A stretch of DNA of 64,000 nt from Argopecten irradians (GCF_041381155.1 NC_091143.1:36136679-36200678), one strand, 5' to 3'; positions 13,901 to 25,900 are shown, counted from the stretch's first letter. Program-made: numbers and translations. The notes: generated from the sequence alone by a model not told the origin.

Positions 13901-14354
13901 TCTACCAACACAATCGTGGGACATCATGTTTTGATCATGACGTCATTATTACCTGTGATGTCACATTAGTGTTATTACATGTGTCTTCGGGTATTTAGTA
14001 CATGGCTGAATGGATCAATTCTCTGATGGTTCATTTAATACAAAGATTGAAACAAAAATTAAGGAAATTTACACATCTATACATATCTCACATGACCAGA
14101 GACTTACAGTAAATAATCTCTCGATTTAATTTGTTAATTCTATCCATGGAAATATAACTTTGGTCAGACTTTCAGAAAATATTATGCATTATTTTGTTGA
14201 ATTTACATTTATTTAAACATGTTGTTCTGCTAGATATACTACCAACACTTAAACTTCCAAATTAAATATTGACAATTTGTTTTCAGGGAAATATGCCCAG
14301 GTGACAAATAATCCAGAAAACGACGGTTGTATAAACGCAGTGTTATTGGTGTAA
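1926..14354 (+). CDS. NSA2: NSA2 ribosome biogenesis factor, internal exons missing
   Basis: Homologue of NSA2 (TINP1), a nucleolar protein of about 260 residues that acts on pre-60S particles during 27S rRNA processing. Six coding pieces are visible: 1926-1928, 2381-2448, 2640-2705, 3577-3630, 13542-13593 and 14287-14354. They encode the first 63-64 residues ([20 protein letters not shown] and the following basic stretch) and the last 39, ending [14 protein letters not shown] before TAA. All junctions are GT-AG. About 155 central residues are not encoded anywhere between 3631 and 13541; that interval holds a 70-bp satellite array. Joining 3630 to 13542 would break the frame, because exon 4 ends in phase 2 and the next exon starts in phase 0. 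So the gap is not simply exon skipping. It is either an assembly collapse that lost repeat-flanked exons or a truly disrupted copy. The family identification is firm; whether this copy is functional is open. Confidence 0.88.
2381..2448 (+). CDS. NSA2: NSA2 coding exon 2
   Basis: After a TTTTTTTCAG acceptor it reads [20 protein letters not shown]..., nearly identical to the invariant NSA2 N-terminus. The donor GTAAGA is at 2449; the exon ends in phase 2. Confidence 0.92.
2640..2705 (+). CDS. NSA2: NSA2 coding exon 3
   Basis: Encodes the lysine/arginine-rich segment [20 protein letters not shown] typical of the NSA2 nuclear/nucleolar targeting region. Acceptor AACAG, donor GTGAGT at 2706. Confidence 0.9.
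3577..3630 (+). CDS. NSA2: NSA2 coding exon 4
   Basis: Encodes [18 protein letters not shown], matching residues around 47-64 of the family. Donor GTAAGT at 3631. It ends in phase 2 and is the last NSA2 coding piece before the satellite array. Confidence 0.9.
3631..3948 (+). other. NSA2 intron, 5' part
   Basis: Ordinary AT-rich intron sequence; no NSA2 exon is found here. Confidence 0.6.
3949..12785. repeat. 70-bp satellite array, about 126 copies
   Basis: Uninterrupted head-to-tail array with a 70-bp period. A diagnostic part of the unit is ACCTCACTCGGCGTAATAAC, followed by AAAAGGAACAGTGATAGAGG. Most units are identical or differ at a few recurrent sites (AAACGG for AAAAGG, GTCATAG for GTGATAG, CGGGGTAA for CGGCGTAA). 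Single-base indels occur (7203, 10935), as does an 11-bp insertion in one unit near 10100. The last units before 12785 carry most of the unique changes. Short open frames inside it are by-products of a 70-bp period and are not genes. It lies exactly where the central NSA2 exons should be. Confidence 0.98.
12807..13153. mobile_element. Foldback MITE, family A, copy 1
   Basis: Long inverted ends: AATTAAAGTTAGACTTTGAT at the left is the counterpart of a TCTAAGTTTAATTAGATTGA end at the right, and the inner arms around GGTCACC/GGTGACC also pair. Two further copies are at 23816-24125 and 47601-47876. No coding capacity. Confidence 0.75.
13263..13400. repeat. GAT-rich simple repeat
   Basis: Imperfect (GAT)n/(TGATGG)n stretch in the NSA2 intron. 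Confidence 0.7.
13542..13593 (+). CDS. NSA2: NSA2 penultimate coding exon
   Basis: Encodes [18 protein letters not shown], part of the C-terminal S8e-like fold of NSA2. Acceptor TTTCAAG, donor GTAAGT at 13594. It begins in phase 0, so it cannot follow exon 4 (phase 2) directly. Confidence 0.92.
14287..14354 (+). CDS. NSA2: NSA2 last coding exon
   Basis: Encodes [20 protein letters not shown] plus V and TAA at 14352-14354, the conserved NSA2 C-terminus. The acceptor is TTTTCAG. Confidence 0.93.
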
Positions 14355-14910
14355 ATTGGTGGACTAATACAAAGACTTTAAACCTAAATCTCAGTTTATT
14401 TTTGAAGACCTTGATCTATTTATGATAGTGCTATTTGACCACAGTTAGTACTTCATATTACCGGCAGCTGGAAACGACATTATGCGAGTACTATGGCCAA
14501 CTGCCAGATGAAATTCTAAGGAGCAATGTTAATTCTGAATTTCATTCAGTTGAACCCATTTATACCACTGACAATGCTCTTGATATTTATCTCATAAACT
14601 AAGGAATTTGTCCATCAAACTGAGAAATTAGCAAATTTTTTGGATGGTTGAGGAAAATATTGTACAGATTTAAAATTGCTGTGAAATGAAGCAAGACATT
14701 CATGATGGAGTTTAGGCAGGACACACTACATTAAAACACAACATCAGGATAGTGATATTCTAGCATGTTACAGGAATGAAAGAATGCATACATGTACGGT
14801 ATTTAATGAAAAGATGCACAGTTTATATTACGGGAACTGTCGGAATACAAGAGGCAAAAAAACGTTGAAATATGTTCTAAGTGCAGCAATTGAACATATT
14901 GAAGAATAAA
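14355..14910 (+). terminator. NSA2 3' UTR with candidate poly(A) signal
   Basis: AATAAA at 14905-14910 is the first canonical hexamer seen after the NSA2 stop codon. The true cleavage site cannot be fixed from sequence. Confidence 0.4.
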
Positions 14911-15812
14911 TGGATTGTTATCCATTAAGAAGTATATATTTTGTTTATTTTTATTGATTTTCTGTTTACTCTATTGTTTAAAGGGACATTCATGAATTTG
15001 TTTGGATATCAAGAAAGGTCAAAACATAACTTGAAATACCAGAAAATTGATTATGGTACATGTTGCAGTAAAACATGTTTATATAACGAACACGCTTTCA
15101 CCTAAGTCACGGTTAAAATATATTTTTCTTTCTCAGCCAAGGTCCATATTTATTTGAAATGTGTGTATGACGAACTACATATATTAAACAAAGTAATTTT
15201 GTTAGTCCCAAGAGGTTTCTTATAACCATGTTTTACAGTTTAATGCACATTGGTGGTAAAATCATTCATTATTGAGTTGTGAAGGAAAATTATATAGCAG
15301 TAAAAATCCATGTACTGGCAGTTATAGTTGATGATTGGTATTTATCAATACATTTACAATAAGATTGATTTTCAAAACTAAAATTTATTATAATATACAC
15401 GAGTTTATCCTTTCACACTGATCATTAAGTGTGGATCTTAAGACAAGGTTCAAAAAGTCGACATTTTGATGGCGTTCCTGAAAGTAAAACATGTTCCACA
15501 GAGTTTGATTAATAGGGCATTCATGTTTGTCCTCGGGGCATAGGGGCAACTCAAGAAGCCCATACACATAATTCCAATTACAAGAGTATCTAATGTCTAA
15601 TTTATGCCCATTCATAGATTAAATGTTTTAACTTATGTAGTCAGTGGCGAAATTGTTCATCCTTGCTTTCAGGTTTAGCAAACTTCATCAAGAAAATGAA
15701 AACTATCAGTATGAACTTTTGGTTACTTAATCACAGATTCCACTACACACTCCATTATCTAACATCAACAGTCACTTTTAGTTCAAAGAAATTCTTTTCA
15801 TCATGTGTCTTG
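14911..15812. other. Intergenic, nothing recognised
   Basis: AT-rich sequence. Short open frames on both strands show no recognisable similarity and no splice context. Confidence 0.5.
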
Positions 15813-15998
15813 TCACCAAGTTTTTTCTTTTTCGTTATTAGTCTGTTCATTGTCTTGATATATTTCTTTGTACCGAGACAGTTGATGTATTTCTTTGTCT
15901 TGAAATGAATCTCTTCTGCGAGAAATAAAATCAGCGACACATAAAAGGACCGACGATACAGATACAACAGCCAAGATTCTTGTCGGCACAGCTGGCAT
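15813..15998 (-). CDS. Possible 61-residue membrane microprotein
   Basis: A minus-strand open frame starting MPAVPTRILAVVSVSSVLLC has a single hydrophobic segment (residues about 7-24), then RRR and a charged, glutamine/lysine-rich tail ending KEKTW. This is the usual layout of small tail- or signal-anchored organellar proteins. I do not recognise the family. I start at this ATG because upstream in-frame residues dilute the pattern. It may be chance; the support is only composition and its nearness to the PIGBOS1-like ORF. Confidence 0.22.
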   Translation of the reverse strand: MPAVPTRILAVVSVSSVLLCVADFISRRRDSFQDKEIHQLSRYKEIYQDNEQTNNEKEKTW

Positions 15999-16226
15999 AA
16001 TGATCTTGATGTTCAGGTAACATGTATCTACAAACAATGAAAATGAATTTTAGTAAACATAGCATACAAAAGGCTCAAAGGATTGCTATGTTTCAATGGG
16101 TTAAAGATAGTAGAGGTAATTGTTTACAACAAAATTCTTAAGAAATAAGCTAATCTATAAAAATTAGTGAGTTTTCTTTAGTAAATACACCAGGTGTGCA
16201 CTACAGGTCCTATGAGTCTTTTTAAG

Positions 16227-16616
16227 GATTTATAAGTGAGAAGGATTTGTTACACAGGGTTTTGAACGAAGATGTCGCGAGTGCTTTTGTGTTTGTGCAC
16301 TGACTGTGACCTTGGGCGACGACTGATTTTCATTCAATATCTGCCGGCGCAACTTTTGATGTAGCTTGCAAGTGTCAGGCTTACCGTATTACTTTCTGAA
16401 GCGGACCATCATTTCATGAGATGTCATATTTTTTGAATGAAAATTTTAAAACAAACAAGGACTAAATTTATTAAGCTTTACGTTGGTGTTTCTTTTTATT
16501 CGATATGACACATATTTGTTGAGAAAAATATGTTTTTATTACCAGTTCATAGGCGTTTCGCGTAGCGTTAGTAGCATAAAGAGACAGTTACAAATCCTTC
16601 TCACTTATAAATCTGT
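16227..16616. mobile_element. MITE with ~25-bp terminal inverted repeats
   Basis: TTATAAGTGAGAAGGATTTG near 16229 is repeated inverted as CAAATCCTTCTCACTTATAA near 16592, closing an element of about 390 bp with no coding capacity. Confidence 0.7.
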
Positions 16617-17159
16617 GGTCTTTTGTTCAGGAAAATGATTAAAGTAGATTGCTGCAATCTCTGAACTTCATTATACGATTTACGATCCATAAATAAATAT
16701 GATTCATAACATTATTGGCACAATGTAAAGATCCAAAAGTACCTCATGGTGTTGTACCTCTGAGTAACATTGTTGGAGTACACACACAATTTGTTATTTA
16801 TATATATATACATAGCCTAGGCTACATGTATATAATATTGAAAACTCCTGTGGTTTGACTGTCTATCAAAAAATATTGCCACAGTGTTATCAGCTTATGT
16901 AACAGGTATAATTTGAGAACTCCAAAATCGGTTAAATATCTTCCATTATGCCATATTGACGTTTATCAATTTATGTGAACTTTACTGATAGCACATGCGT
17001 CTGCTGATGGTTTGGAAAAATATAATAGCCTACTCCTATAGTATAATATATATTCATATAATAGGGGTAGGCCTAGGCTGTTATATCACTTTGCAAAACC
17101 AGAAGCTGACCCATGTGCTTAAGTATATGCACTTGAAATTACCTAGAATAGAGAAATGT
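16617..17159. other. Intergenic, nothing recognised
   Basis: AT-rich with short TA repeats (16800-16812). No gene is supported. Confidence 0.4.
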
Positions 17160-17351
17160 TTACGATGTCGGCCTATCGGTCGTCTGTGTGTTGGTCTCGT
17201 TCGTCTGCTCCGAAGACTTTCCCTCTTTTTGCTTTGCAACAGCTTGTCGAACAGTCGGTAAATAAATATAAACGCCTCCTAAAATACCAAATGTCATGGA
17301 AAATAATATTGCGCCAATGCCAACCCCTCCTCTGTTTTTCCTAATCAACAT
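17160..17351 (-). CDS. PIGBOS1-like mitochondrial outer-membrane microprotein
   Basis: A single-exon frame of 63 residues. Its core FGILGGVYIYLP, followed by a QAVAKQKE-type polar stretch, closely matches the vertebrate microprotein PIGBOS1 (54 residues, core GIAGGVYIFQP then QYAKDQKE). PIGBOS1 sits in the mitochondrial outer membrane and interacts with the ER protein CLCC1 to tune the unfolded protein response. The layout agrees: short basic N-terminus (MLIRKNRGG), one transmembrane helix at residues about 12-30, then a hydrophilic serine/threonine-rich tail. The tail is longer than in vertebrates. No PIGB gene is seen on the opposite strand here, so the head-to-head arrangement that gave the name is not shown. 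I have left the symbol blank because the similarity rests on about 30 residues. Confidence 0.6.
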   Translation of the reverse strand: MLIRKNRGGVGIGAILFSMTFGILGGVYIYLPTVRQAVAKQKEGKSSEQTNETNTQTTDRPTS

Positions 17352-18985
17352 TTCTCTCCAGTTTCACCTTGTACACACGTTTTTCAGGGTCAATGAAGCG
17401 CTCTAGGAGATTATAACAAACAAATCGGAGTCGGTTACGGAACCATCCGGAAATTTTATTGGAATTTGGTAAGAAATAATACATTTATTTACCGTGATTT
17501 TTCTCTCGTCAATACATGTATATATAGTTATTTTTTAATTCTTGATTTTTTTTTTAATTATTGAATAAATAGAAATTAAAGATGCGCCACCGTTGACAAA
17601 TGTTTTCTTCTATATCAAAATTAGTAGATGAATTAGTATTTTTTCCGGTTACAAAAGCTACTTACTTTACACTATTACATAAATAATATAATAATATGTA
17701 TATATGTTTCTGACTATTACCACCACTGAAAAGTTTGTGGTTCTAATTTTACTTAAAGAAAAAAAAAATATTCAAAAATGAATAATTGCGTCCCGATATA
17801 AATTCTGTGGCACAATGTGTGGAATGAAGTACCTGCACAAAAAGCTAAATAAATTATTTGATATTATTTTTCGTGTTAATTAGACATATATATTAAACAC
17901 CAATCATTCTTTAAATGACGAGTATTGTTGATATTATGTCATTGATATGGTTCATCTTTAAAGAATATTACTTTTCCTGCTGTTCCGTGTGTAAAATTGT
18001 TGTCACACAACTCTTAAGTAAGCTTACCTCCAAAATTTGAATTATGTTTCAGCGTACTTATTTATGCAACTTTTTTATGAAGATATCAAAAACAAGCAAA
18101 GAACAAGAAACAATTAAAACAGTATTTAATTATTTTCATTATTTCAAACATAATTAATAACAAGCAACCATCTTCAACAATAAAAGCACCATATAATTTC
18201 TTCGTAAGAAGACATTAATAATGTCATCACTTTTTCTTTCACATAAAACCATATTCTATTCAAATACAAATACATTTTGTATATTGTAAATATACAAGAT
18301 TGTCTCCCCTTAATTATTGGCATTCATTCGTATTAAACTTATTTTTTTTAATGTTAAACATATCAAAATCAGGATTGTTTAACGATATGCCAACGGAGAA
18401 GGAAAGCTGAAGTTTCTGGAGAAAAACAATCTCCTTGAAGTCTTGTCTGGTAGTTAACTAACTGCCCAACAAAAGTCACAACCGATCTGTATTTGACCCA
18501 AAAAGCAACCCTATGCTTATAATTACCCCCTTTTTTGAGGCCTTATATATAATCATATATTCACTAATATCCTCATATTCACCTATCCTAAATTTAAATC
18601 CTTAATTAAATTCAGACTCAAAATATGAATATCATATTTATCTTATTTGGAGAGTAGAGATGACTTAGGGGATCGAATAAATAAAACAAATAATTATACC
18701 CTGCCTCCACTCTGTTCCCGACAGGGTATGAATTCCGTCCCATTGTCGATAGCATTGCATGCCAAAAGGTGATTCACAGGCAATTTCAGAATAACAATTG
18801 GAAAAAAAATTAAGATCTATTACAGCTTCAAAATCAAAACACACAAAAATACTCATTGAAACTTGCATGATGAAAATTCAACGTTAGAATATTTTAAAAT
18901 AACCATATAAGAGATACTTTTCATAGATCCCCACAACTCTTTCCTCGTAATTTTTTTATCACCTTCAAAAATATAATATACAATA
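17352..18985. other. Intergenic between PIGBOS1-like ORF and BRCA2 3' end
   Basis: The first ~120 bases are probably the 5' UTR/promoter of the minus-strand ORF at 17160-17351. The rest is AT-rich with no supported gene. Confidence 0.4.
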
Positions 18986-18990
18986 TCAAT

Positions 18991-19118
18991 GTTCATATCA
19001 ATATGAGAGCTTAAATATCAGATCTTCATATCAACATAATAGCTAAAATATCAGATCTTCATATCAATGTAAGAGCTTAATATCAGACATTCATATCAAC
19101 ATAAGAGCTTAAATACAG
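18991..19118. repeat. ~33-bp tandem repeat, 4 units
   Basis: Four imperfect units built on TTCATATCAA then AGAGCTTAAATATCAGA, just beyond the 3' end of BRCA2. Confidence 0.8.
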
Positions 19119-19203
19119 GAAGTTAATATTATCATGAAGTGTTGAAATATTGAATATTAAAATCAATACATGATATTTTACTTATTAAAGTTTTAACATT
19201 AAA

Positions 19204-19209
19204 TTTATT
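19204..19209 (-). terminator. Candidate BRCA2 poly(A) signal
   Basis: AATAAA on the minus strand about 430 bases after the BRCA2 stop codon. It is a plausible signal, but other AT-rich hexamers are nearby. Confidence 0.35.
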
Positions 19210-19529
19210 CTGTCATTTTCATCACTTATTTTCCCACAACTGATAAAATGTTAACTTCATATTATCAATATAATCACCAGAGTTCACATAAAGATTTCTT
19301 TTTTTCAAATTGTATCTGCCACTGATCTATTGAATCTTGTTCACATAATAGCTGTTTTTCACAAAAAAAAAAGTATTATTGCATGTAAAAATCTCTGTAC
19401 TTTGGTCTGAAATTTTGTTGTTTGATAATATGCCGTTTTTTTTTTGTTTTTTTTTCATCATTGCAATTGTCTTTATAACTCTTTACTCATTCATCCCCCA
19501 AAACACATTTGGACTCTTTAATTCTAATT

Positions 19530-19630
19530 CTGGTACAGTCCATTACAGAATCATAGGGGTGAACTGGTACAGTCCATTACAGAATCAAAGGGGTGAACTG
19601 GTACAGTCCATTACAGAATCATAGGGTGAA
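19530..19630 (-). repeat. 34-bp tandem repeat in BRCA2 3' UTR, 3 units
   Basis: CTGGTACAGTCCATTACAGA recurs at 19530, 19564 and 19598, a period of 34. It lies immediately downstream of the BRCA2 stop codon. Confidence 0.9.
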
Positions 19631-19642
19631 CAAGTCACTCCC

Positions 19643-19924
19643 TCAGTGATTTGGTCCAAGACTTTTCCGTCGCAGAGAAGGTGGTTTGAATTCCTTTTTC
19701 ACCGTGCGACTGATGTTAGTTGCAAGCGGAGACAGAGGTGCTGGGGAGCCAAAGTTTAGTAGTCGTGCCATTCTCGCCTGGTACGCAGCTTGTCCTTGTT
19801 TACTTGTACGAGATGCCGCACTTTCCTCTTCAACAGACGGTGTTGATGTAGATGTGGACAGTTTTCCTTCAATAGGAGTGTTCAGGACCGAGTCCAGAGG
19901 GTCGGTGTCCTGTTTAAGGTTTTT
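19643..19924 (-). CDS. BRCA2: BRCA2 last coding exon, C-terminal region
   Basis: 93 residues from [20 protein letters not shown] to [11 protein letters not shown] and TGA. The part [20 protein letters not shown] with [12 protein letters not shown] resembles, in composition and place, the human C-terminal RAD51-binding/CDK-site region (ELNSPQMTPFKKF) and its nuclear signal. It is shorter than the human C-terminus. The functional equivalence is inference. Confidence 0.88.
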   Translation of the reverse strand, partial: KNLKQDTDPLDSVLNTPIEGKLSTSTSTPSVEEESAASRTSKQGQAAYQARMARLLNFGSPAPLSPLATNISRTVKKEFKPPSLRRKSLGPNH

Positions 19925-22900
19925 CTGTTGGAACGCAAAAAAAAAGTGATACTTGAAGATTGTAAATTTGCTAAAAGACATTCACAAAATATATCAGAAA
20001 GCTTTGCTTCCACCATAAAATAAGATGTCATAATAATGTTATTATATCTGTCTTACAATACTTATTACATGATAGAGTAAGCCTACTTTATGTCTAACAA
20101 GAACTGTTTGAGAACAGCAAAGCTTGCCTCTGGCAGCCATTTAAGACATACTTAAGAGCTTAATATCATGCAAGTAAATGTTTTTTCAACACTTGCACCA
20201 ATACCTTAACTTTGTGATTTCGATCCAATGGGCCTTCTGAAACTCTCAAAATCCAGCATTTTCTTCCTTAAATTGATAATTAATACATATCATAACATTT
20301 ATAATCCTAAATTGATGAAGAAATCAATGTTGCGAATTCAGAAAGGTAAACACTTACTTCTGGTGTCAACTTTCTTGTGTTATCTTTCTTCTGCATCTGG
20401 AGATCCAGCAGCTGTCCCTTTGCCCTTTCCAGGAATCCATGTGTATTCTGATGCAAAAGAAAATAGTAATTCACAGATATACATCATATACATTGCATGG
20501 TAAAAAACACTTAAAAAGACACAAATGTATTGATTTTAAAATTCGATGTTTGTGGATACTTCAATATGCCATGGGTCGAGTTTCATCAATCTTAAGGAAT
20601 AACTTAACATAGAATTCTCCATAGGAAAGAATTAATACAGATATTTAGCAAAGCTCCGTAACATGAGATTTTCCCCTTTACTCCTGTAATGCTTTCCTAT
20701 GGAGAATTTTAAAATAATTCCTTAAATTTAAGGAATGCTCATGAAACTGGACCATGGTTGGGAGTTTTTAAATTTTACTTTTGGGAAAAAACATTCTGTA
20801 TATATTCATATATATATATTCAAGAATATATCTGTATATATTCATATATATATATTCTTTTTGGGCCGCGGTGGCCGAGTGGTTAAGATGTCCCGACATA
20901 TTACCACAAGCCCTCCACCTCTGGGATGCGGGTTCGAATCCTATGTGGGGCAGTTGCCAGGTACTGACCGCTGGCCGGTGGTTTTTCTCCGGGTACTCCG
21001 GCTTTCCTCCACCACCAAACCTGGCAAGTCCTTACATGACCCTGGCTGTTAATAGGACGTAAAACTAAACAAACCAAAATATATATTTTTTTAATTTCAC
21101 TAACAACCATGGTCATACAAGGAACATTCCTTCCTTTAACAAACGAAAGTGTTGAGGATCTAAATGTAATTCATACTTACTGTCACCACAGACTTAATTT
21201 TCTCGAGTGCCCTCCTCTGTGTCGGATACTGTGACGTCTGTGTGATAGTGGAACACTCCAGACTAGCCTCCAGTAGGGGTAGAACAGACGACCGATACAG
21301 CGATTTGTCCATCAGGTTACTGGCGCAGAACACACGACCTTCACATAACACATCGTCTAGGGAGAAACTCTACAGACATAAAACATAACACATCTTCTAA
21401 GGGAGAAACTTTACAGACATAAAACATAACACATCTTCTAGGGAGAAACTCTACAGACATAAAACATAACACATCTTCTAGGGAGAAACTCTACAGACAT
21501 AAAACATAACACATCTTCTAGGGAGAAACTCTACAGACATAAAACATAACACATCTTCTAAGGGAGAAACTTTACAGACATAAAACATCTTCTAGGGAGA
21601 AACTCTACAGACATAAAACATAACACATCTTCCAGGGAGAAACTCTACAGACATAAAACATAACACATCTTCTAGGGAGAAACTCTACAGACATAAAACA
21701 TAACACATCTTCTAGGGAGAAACTCTACAGACATAAAACATAACACATCTTCTAGGGAGAAACTCTACAGACATAAAACATAACACATCTTCTAAGGGAG
21801 AAACTTTACAGACATAAAACATCTTCTAGGGAGAAACTCTACAGACATAACACATTACACATCTTCCAGGGAGAAACTCTACAGACATAACACATAACAC
21901 ATCTTCTAGGGAGAAACTCTACAGACATAACAACATAACACATCTTCTAGGGAGAAACTCTAGACTTAAAACATAACACATCCTCTAGGGAGAAACTCTA
22001 CAGACATAACACATAACACATCTTCCAGGGAGAAACTCTACAGACATAACACATAACACATTTTCTAAGGGAGAAACTCTACAGACATAAAACATAACAC
22101 ATCTTCTAGGGAGAAACTCTACAGACATAAAACATAACACATCTTCTAAGGGAGAAACTCTACAGACATAAACATAACACATCTTCCAGGAGAAACTCTA
22201 CAGACATAAAACATAAAACATCTTCCAGGGAGAAACTCTACAGACATAAAACATAAAAACACCTTCTAGGGAGAAACTCTACAGACATAACACATCTTCC
22301 AGGGAGAAACTCTACAGACATAACACATAACACATCTTCTAGGGAGAAACTCTACAGACATAAAACATAACACATCTTCTAGGGAGAAACTCTACAGACA
22401 TAAAACATAACACATCTTCTAGGGAGAAACTCTACAGACATAACACATCTTCCAGGAGAGAAACTCTACAGACATAAAACATAACACATCTTCTAGGGAG
22501 AAACTCTACACATCTTCAGGGAGAAACTCTAAAACATAAAACACCTTCTAGGGAGAAATAACAATAACATATCTTCTAGGGAGAAACTCTACAGACATTA
22601 AACATAAACATATCTTCTAGGGAGAAACTCTACAGACATAACACATCTTCCAGGGAGAAACTCTACAGACATAACACATAACACATCTTCCAGGGAGAAA
22701 CTTTACTGACATAAAACATAACACACCTTCTAGGGAGAAACTCTACAAACATAACACATCTTCTAGGGAGAAACTCTACAGACATAAAACATAGCACATC
22801 TTCCAGGGAGAAACTCTACAGACACATAACACACCTTCTAGGGAGAAACTACAGACATAACACATAACACATCTTCTAGGGAGAAACTCTACAGACATAA

Positions 22901-25900
22901 AACATAAACAACATCTTCTAAGGGAGAAACTCTACAGACATAAAACATAACACATCTTCTAGGGAGAAACTCTACAGACATAACACATAACACATCTTCC
23001 AGGGAGAAACTCTACAGACATAAAACATAACACATCTTCTAGGGAGAAACTCTACAGACATAAAACATAACACATCTTCTAGGGAGAAACTCTACAGACA
23101 TAACACATAACACATCTTCCAGGGAGAAACTCTACAGACATAACACATAACACATCTTCCAAGGAGAAACTCTACAGACATAAAACATAGCACATTTTCT
23201 AGAGCGAAACTCTGCAAATATAAAAACAAATCATTATGTTTGGCTGGAAGACATTGATTCATGGAGATTTTTTTTCGGAAATTTACTTTTCTGCAAAATA
23301 TTATGAAAGCAATTTGCACTCAGAAGACATTAGTTAACAGTAAAGCACATTAGGACATAATATCATGGTTTCTCCCTGTCCTATAGACTTTGAGGTACAA
23401 CATTTTGACTGTATCATACCCTTACCTTCAATCCTCCCCAGAACTTGATACCCAGGATACTGCCATGTACATCCACTGCATACACTACTTCTTGGTGTCG
23501 CCCACTGTAACAAAATATTAAAATTTGTTAAAGTATTTTAAATCAAATTTAAGAATTTCTTTCAATTTTCTTAAAATGACCCCAGATTCCAAAAAAGTTA
23601 TGGATAATCTATATGGTTTTTAAAATGAAGAAAGCAGTAAATAAATTTATTTGCTATGTGATAAAGGTGTGGATATCTTTGAAATAATACAGAGAGTTGC
23701 AATGTTGTTTCAATCTAAGGTACAGTTCAATCTTTTATAGGGACACAAAATCCTAAATAATGATATGCATTGGAACTCTAATTCATATATATATATGTAA
23801 ACTTTTTTCTATATATCAATCTGATTAAAATTAGACTTGTAATTCGGCTCCACTATGATGCTCTATGATATGCTCCAATACTAGATCTAACAACTCCACG
23901 TTCGGGGTCACATCAACATGACCCCTGTTGTTAGCCAATCAGCGTCTCCCATACAGAATCTTTGGAATGATTGTTTCTTTAGGCAGTGCATCCCGAGGTG
24001 TTCCGATTCTAGGCCAGGTGTCATGCTGAGGTGACCCTGAACGGAGAGTTGTTAGATTTTTGATTGGGGCGCGTCATAGAGCATAGTCGTGGAGCGGAAT
24101 TGCAAGTCTAATTTTAATTTGATTGGTTTGATGGAAGACTATGCTAAACTGACAAGAAATACCTATGACTTTCACATGTGAATCATAATTTTTGTTCTCA
24201 AAACATCTGATTTTAGTTTTCATTGGCATTATAAATTATAAGCAGGACTCCTGATTTCCAGGGGGAAAGTTTTATAATGTAAGCAAAACATTACATAATA
24301 TATGAGAAACTCAATAGTTAAGCACATTGTCATTTACCTCTCTGCAAAATCCATCGTAGATACTGATATAACCATCCCTACAAAATCTGCCTCACCGTAC
24401 ATTGGCTGACGACATTTAATGTCTCTCACACTCAACACCTTACATAAGAAGATTTTAAATTAGATTGATTTAAATAAAAGGTAAACAAAAACAATTAACA
24501 CATCATGATCACAAGCAAACATTTCTTTAAATGTGTCTCTAAAATTTTATCATGCTACAAGAAACACGTTTTAACAAAGAAACATTCAAATCAGTACTGT
24601 AATATATACCAACTTTCTTTTGTGAATGTTTATCTTCATAAAATTAGTATCTACTAAGTATATTATTGATACTAATAGGCACATCCAGTCATTTTTTTAA
24701 ATCTGCAAATGTTAATTTTCGCATACTTGTTTTGAAATGGAAGTCGTGAAATTTAGTAGCCGCGAAAGAAAGTTTAGTTACCGTACATGATAGGTATATG
24801 ATCTGCTATCTGATAAGCAGGGCATATATAGAGATTACATGGTTAGTAGATTACATTTCAATGTTCATCTTTGTGCAAGATGTAAGAAAGCCAAGATGAC
24901 AAAGTGTTGCTGACTATTTCGATTTTCAGTTTTAAATAATCTTCAACTTACCTCCCTTGGTTCATAGACCATATCCAGTAAATTCTCGTCGATGGATACC
25001 GGCATGAACCTTGTCTGTCTGGTGGCGGTCAGTTGGACGTCACACTGTTTGTATTTTGATCTAATGGAGAAAAGATAAAGACATATTTGTATTTTGACAT
25101 GGACAGCAAGAATAAAGATAACTTCTGTGATTATTTCTTAAGTATTCTTCATTTTCGAAAATCAGATATCGTTCTTTGATAAAAAATGGTTAGAGAAGTA
25201 AAACTTTTCGTATAAAAGATACCTTTCCTTAGTTATTCTAAGGTACGACAATGAGTTTCTGATTATTTCGCTAGTTTCATGGCTTCATTGAAAACGCTAA
25301 TATAACGAAAATAAACCACAAGTAAAATGTACCCGCTATACACTAAGTACCAGTAATTAAACATTTGTACCTTGATGAGCTGGCATTCAATCCAAATATC
25401 TTGTATCGTGTTCCTTCCTTCAGCTCTATCACATCCTGAGTAGGTCGCCAAACTGTCACTGTGGTAGCTATTTTGGAAAAGGAAAAAAAATCAAATACCA
25501 AATTCAGCTAAATTAAAGAAAACATATCGAAAAACTTAATAACTGTACTGTCATATCTTATGAATACCCAACACAAAATTCTTTTGAAAAGGTATAAAGA
25601 AAAGTCATATAGCAAGTTTTGAAAAAGATAAAATACCAAATTCAGCAACATTTTAATAGGGATTGACAACTTCAATTACTATCATTTCCAATTTATAAAT
25701 TTCATTGTTTTAGAAAAAATATTTATTGTCTTTCAAACATCATTATGATAGTGCTGTGTTTTACTAAATCAGTAAAATTGAACATTTGTTCAATATCTTA
25801 CACATGTACATAAAACTTCATGCTTTTATCATAATATTTAACATATATCATTATAGTATAAACTTACATGCTTTAGAATCCATGTCCTTTCTGGAGCAGC

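Noticed and set aside
13693..13998. 101-codon plus-strand open frame between the last two NSA2 exons
   Set aside because: Intronic position, no similarity; the exons on either side join in phase without it.
20863..20941. Functional tRNA gene
   Set aside because: Box A and box B are present, but the sequence continues into a SINE body and tail, and damaged copies occur elsewhere in the window.
21985..23319. Open frames in the 40-bp array as protein genes
   Set aside because: They follow the minisatellite unit. The only coding meaning is the possible in-frame extension of the OB3 exon by alternative acceptors.
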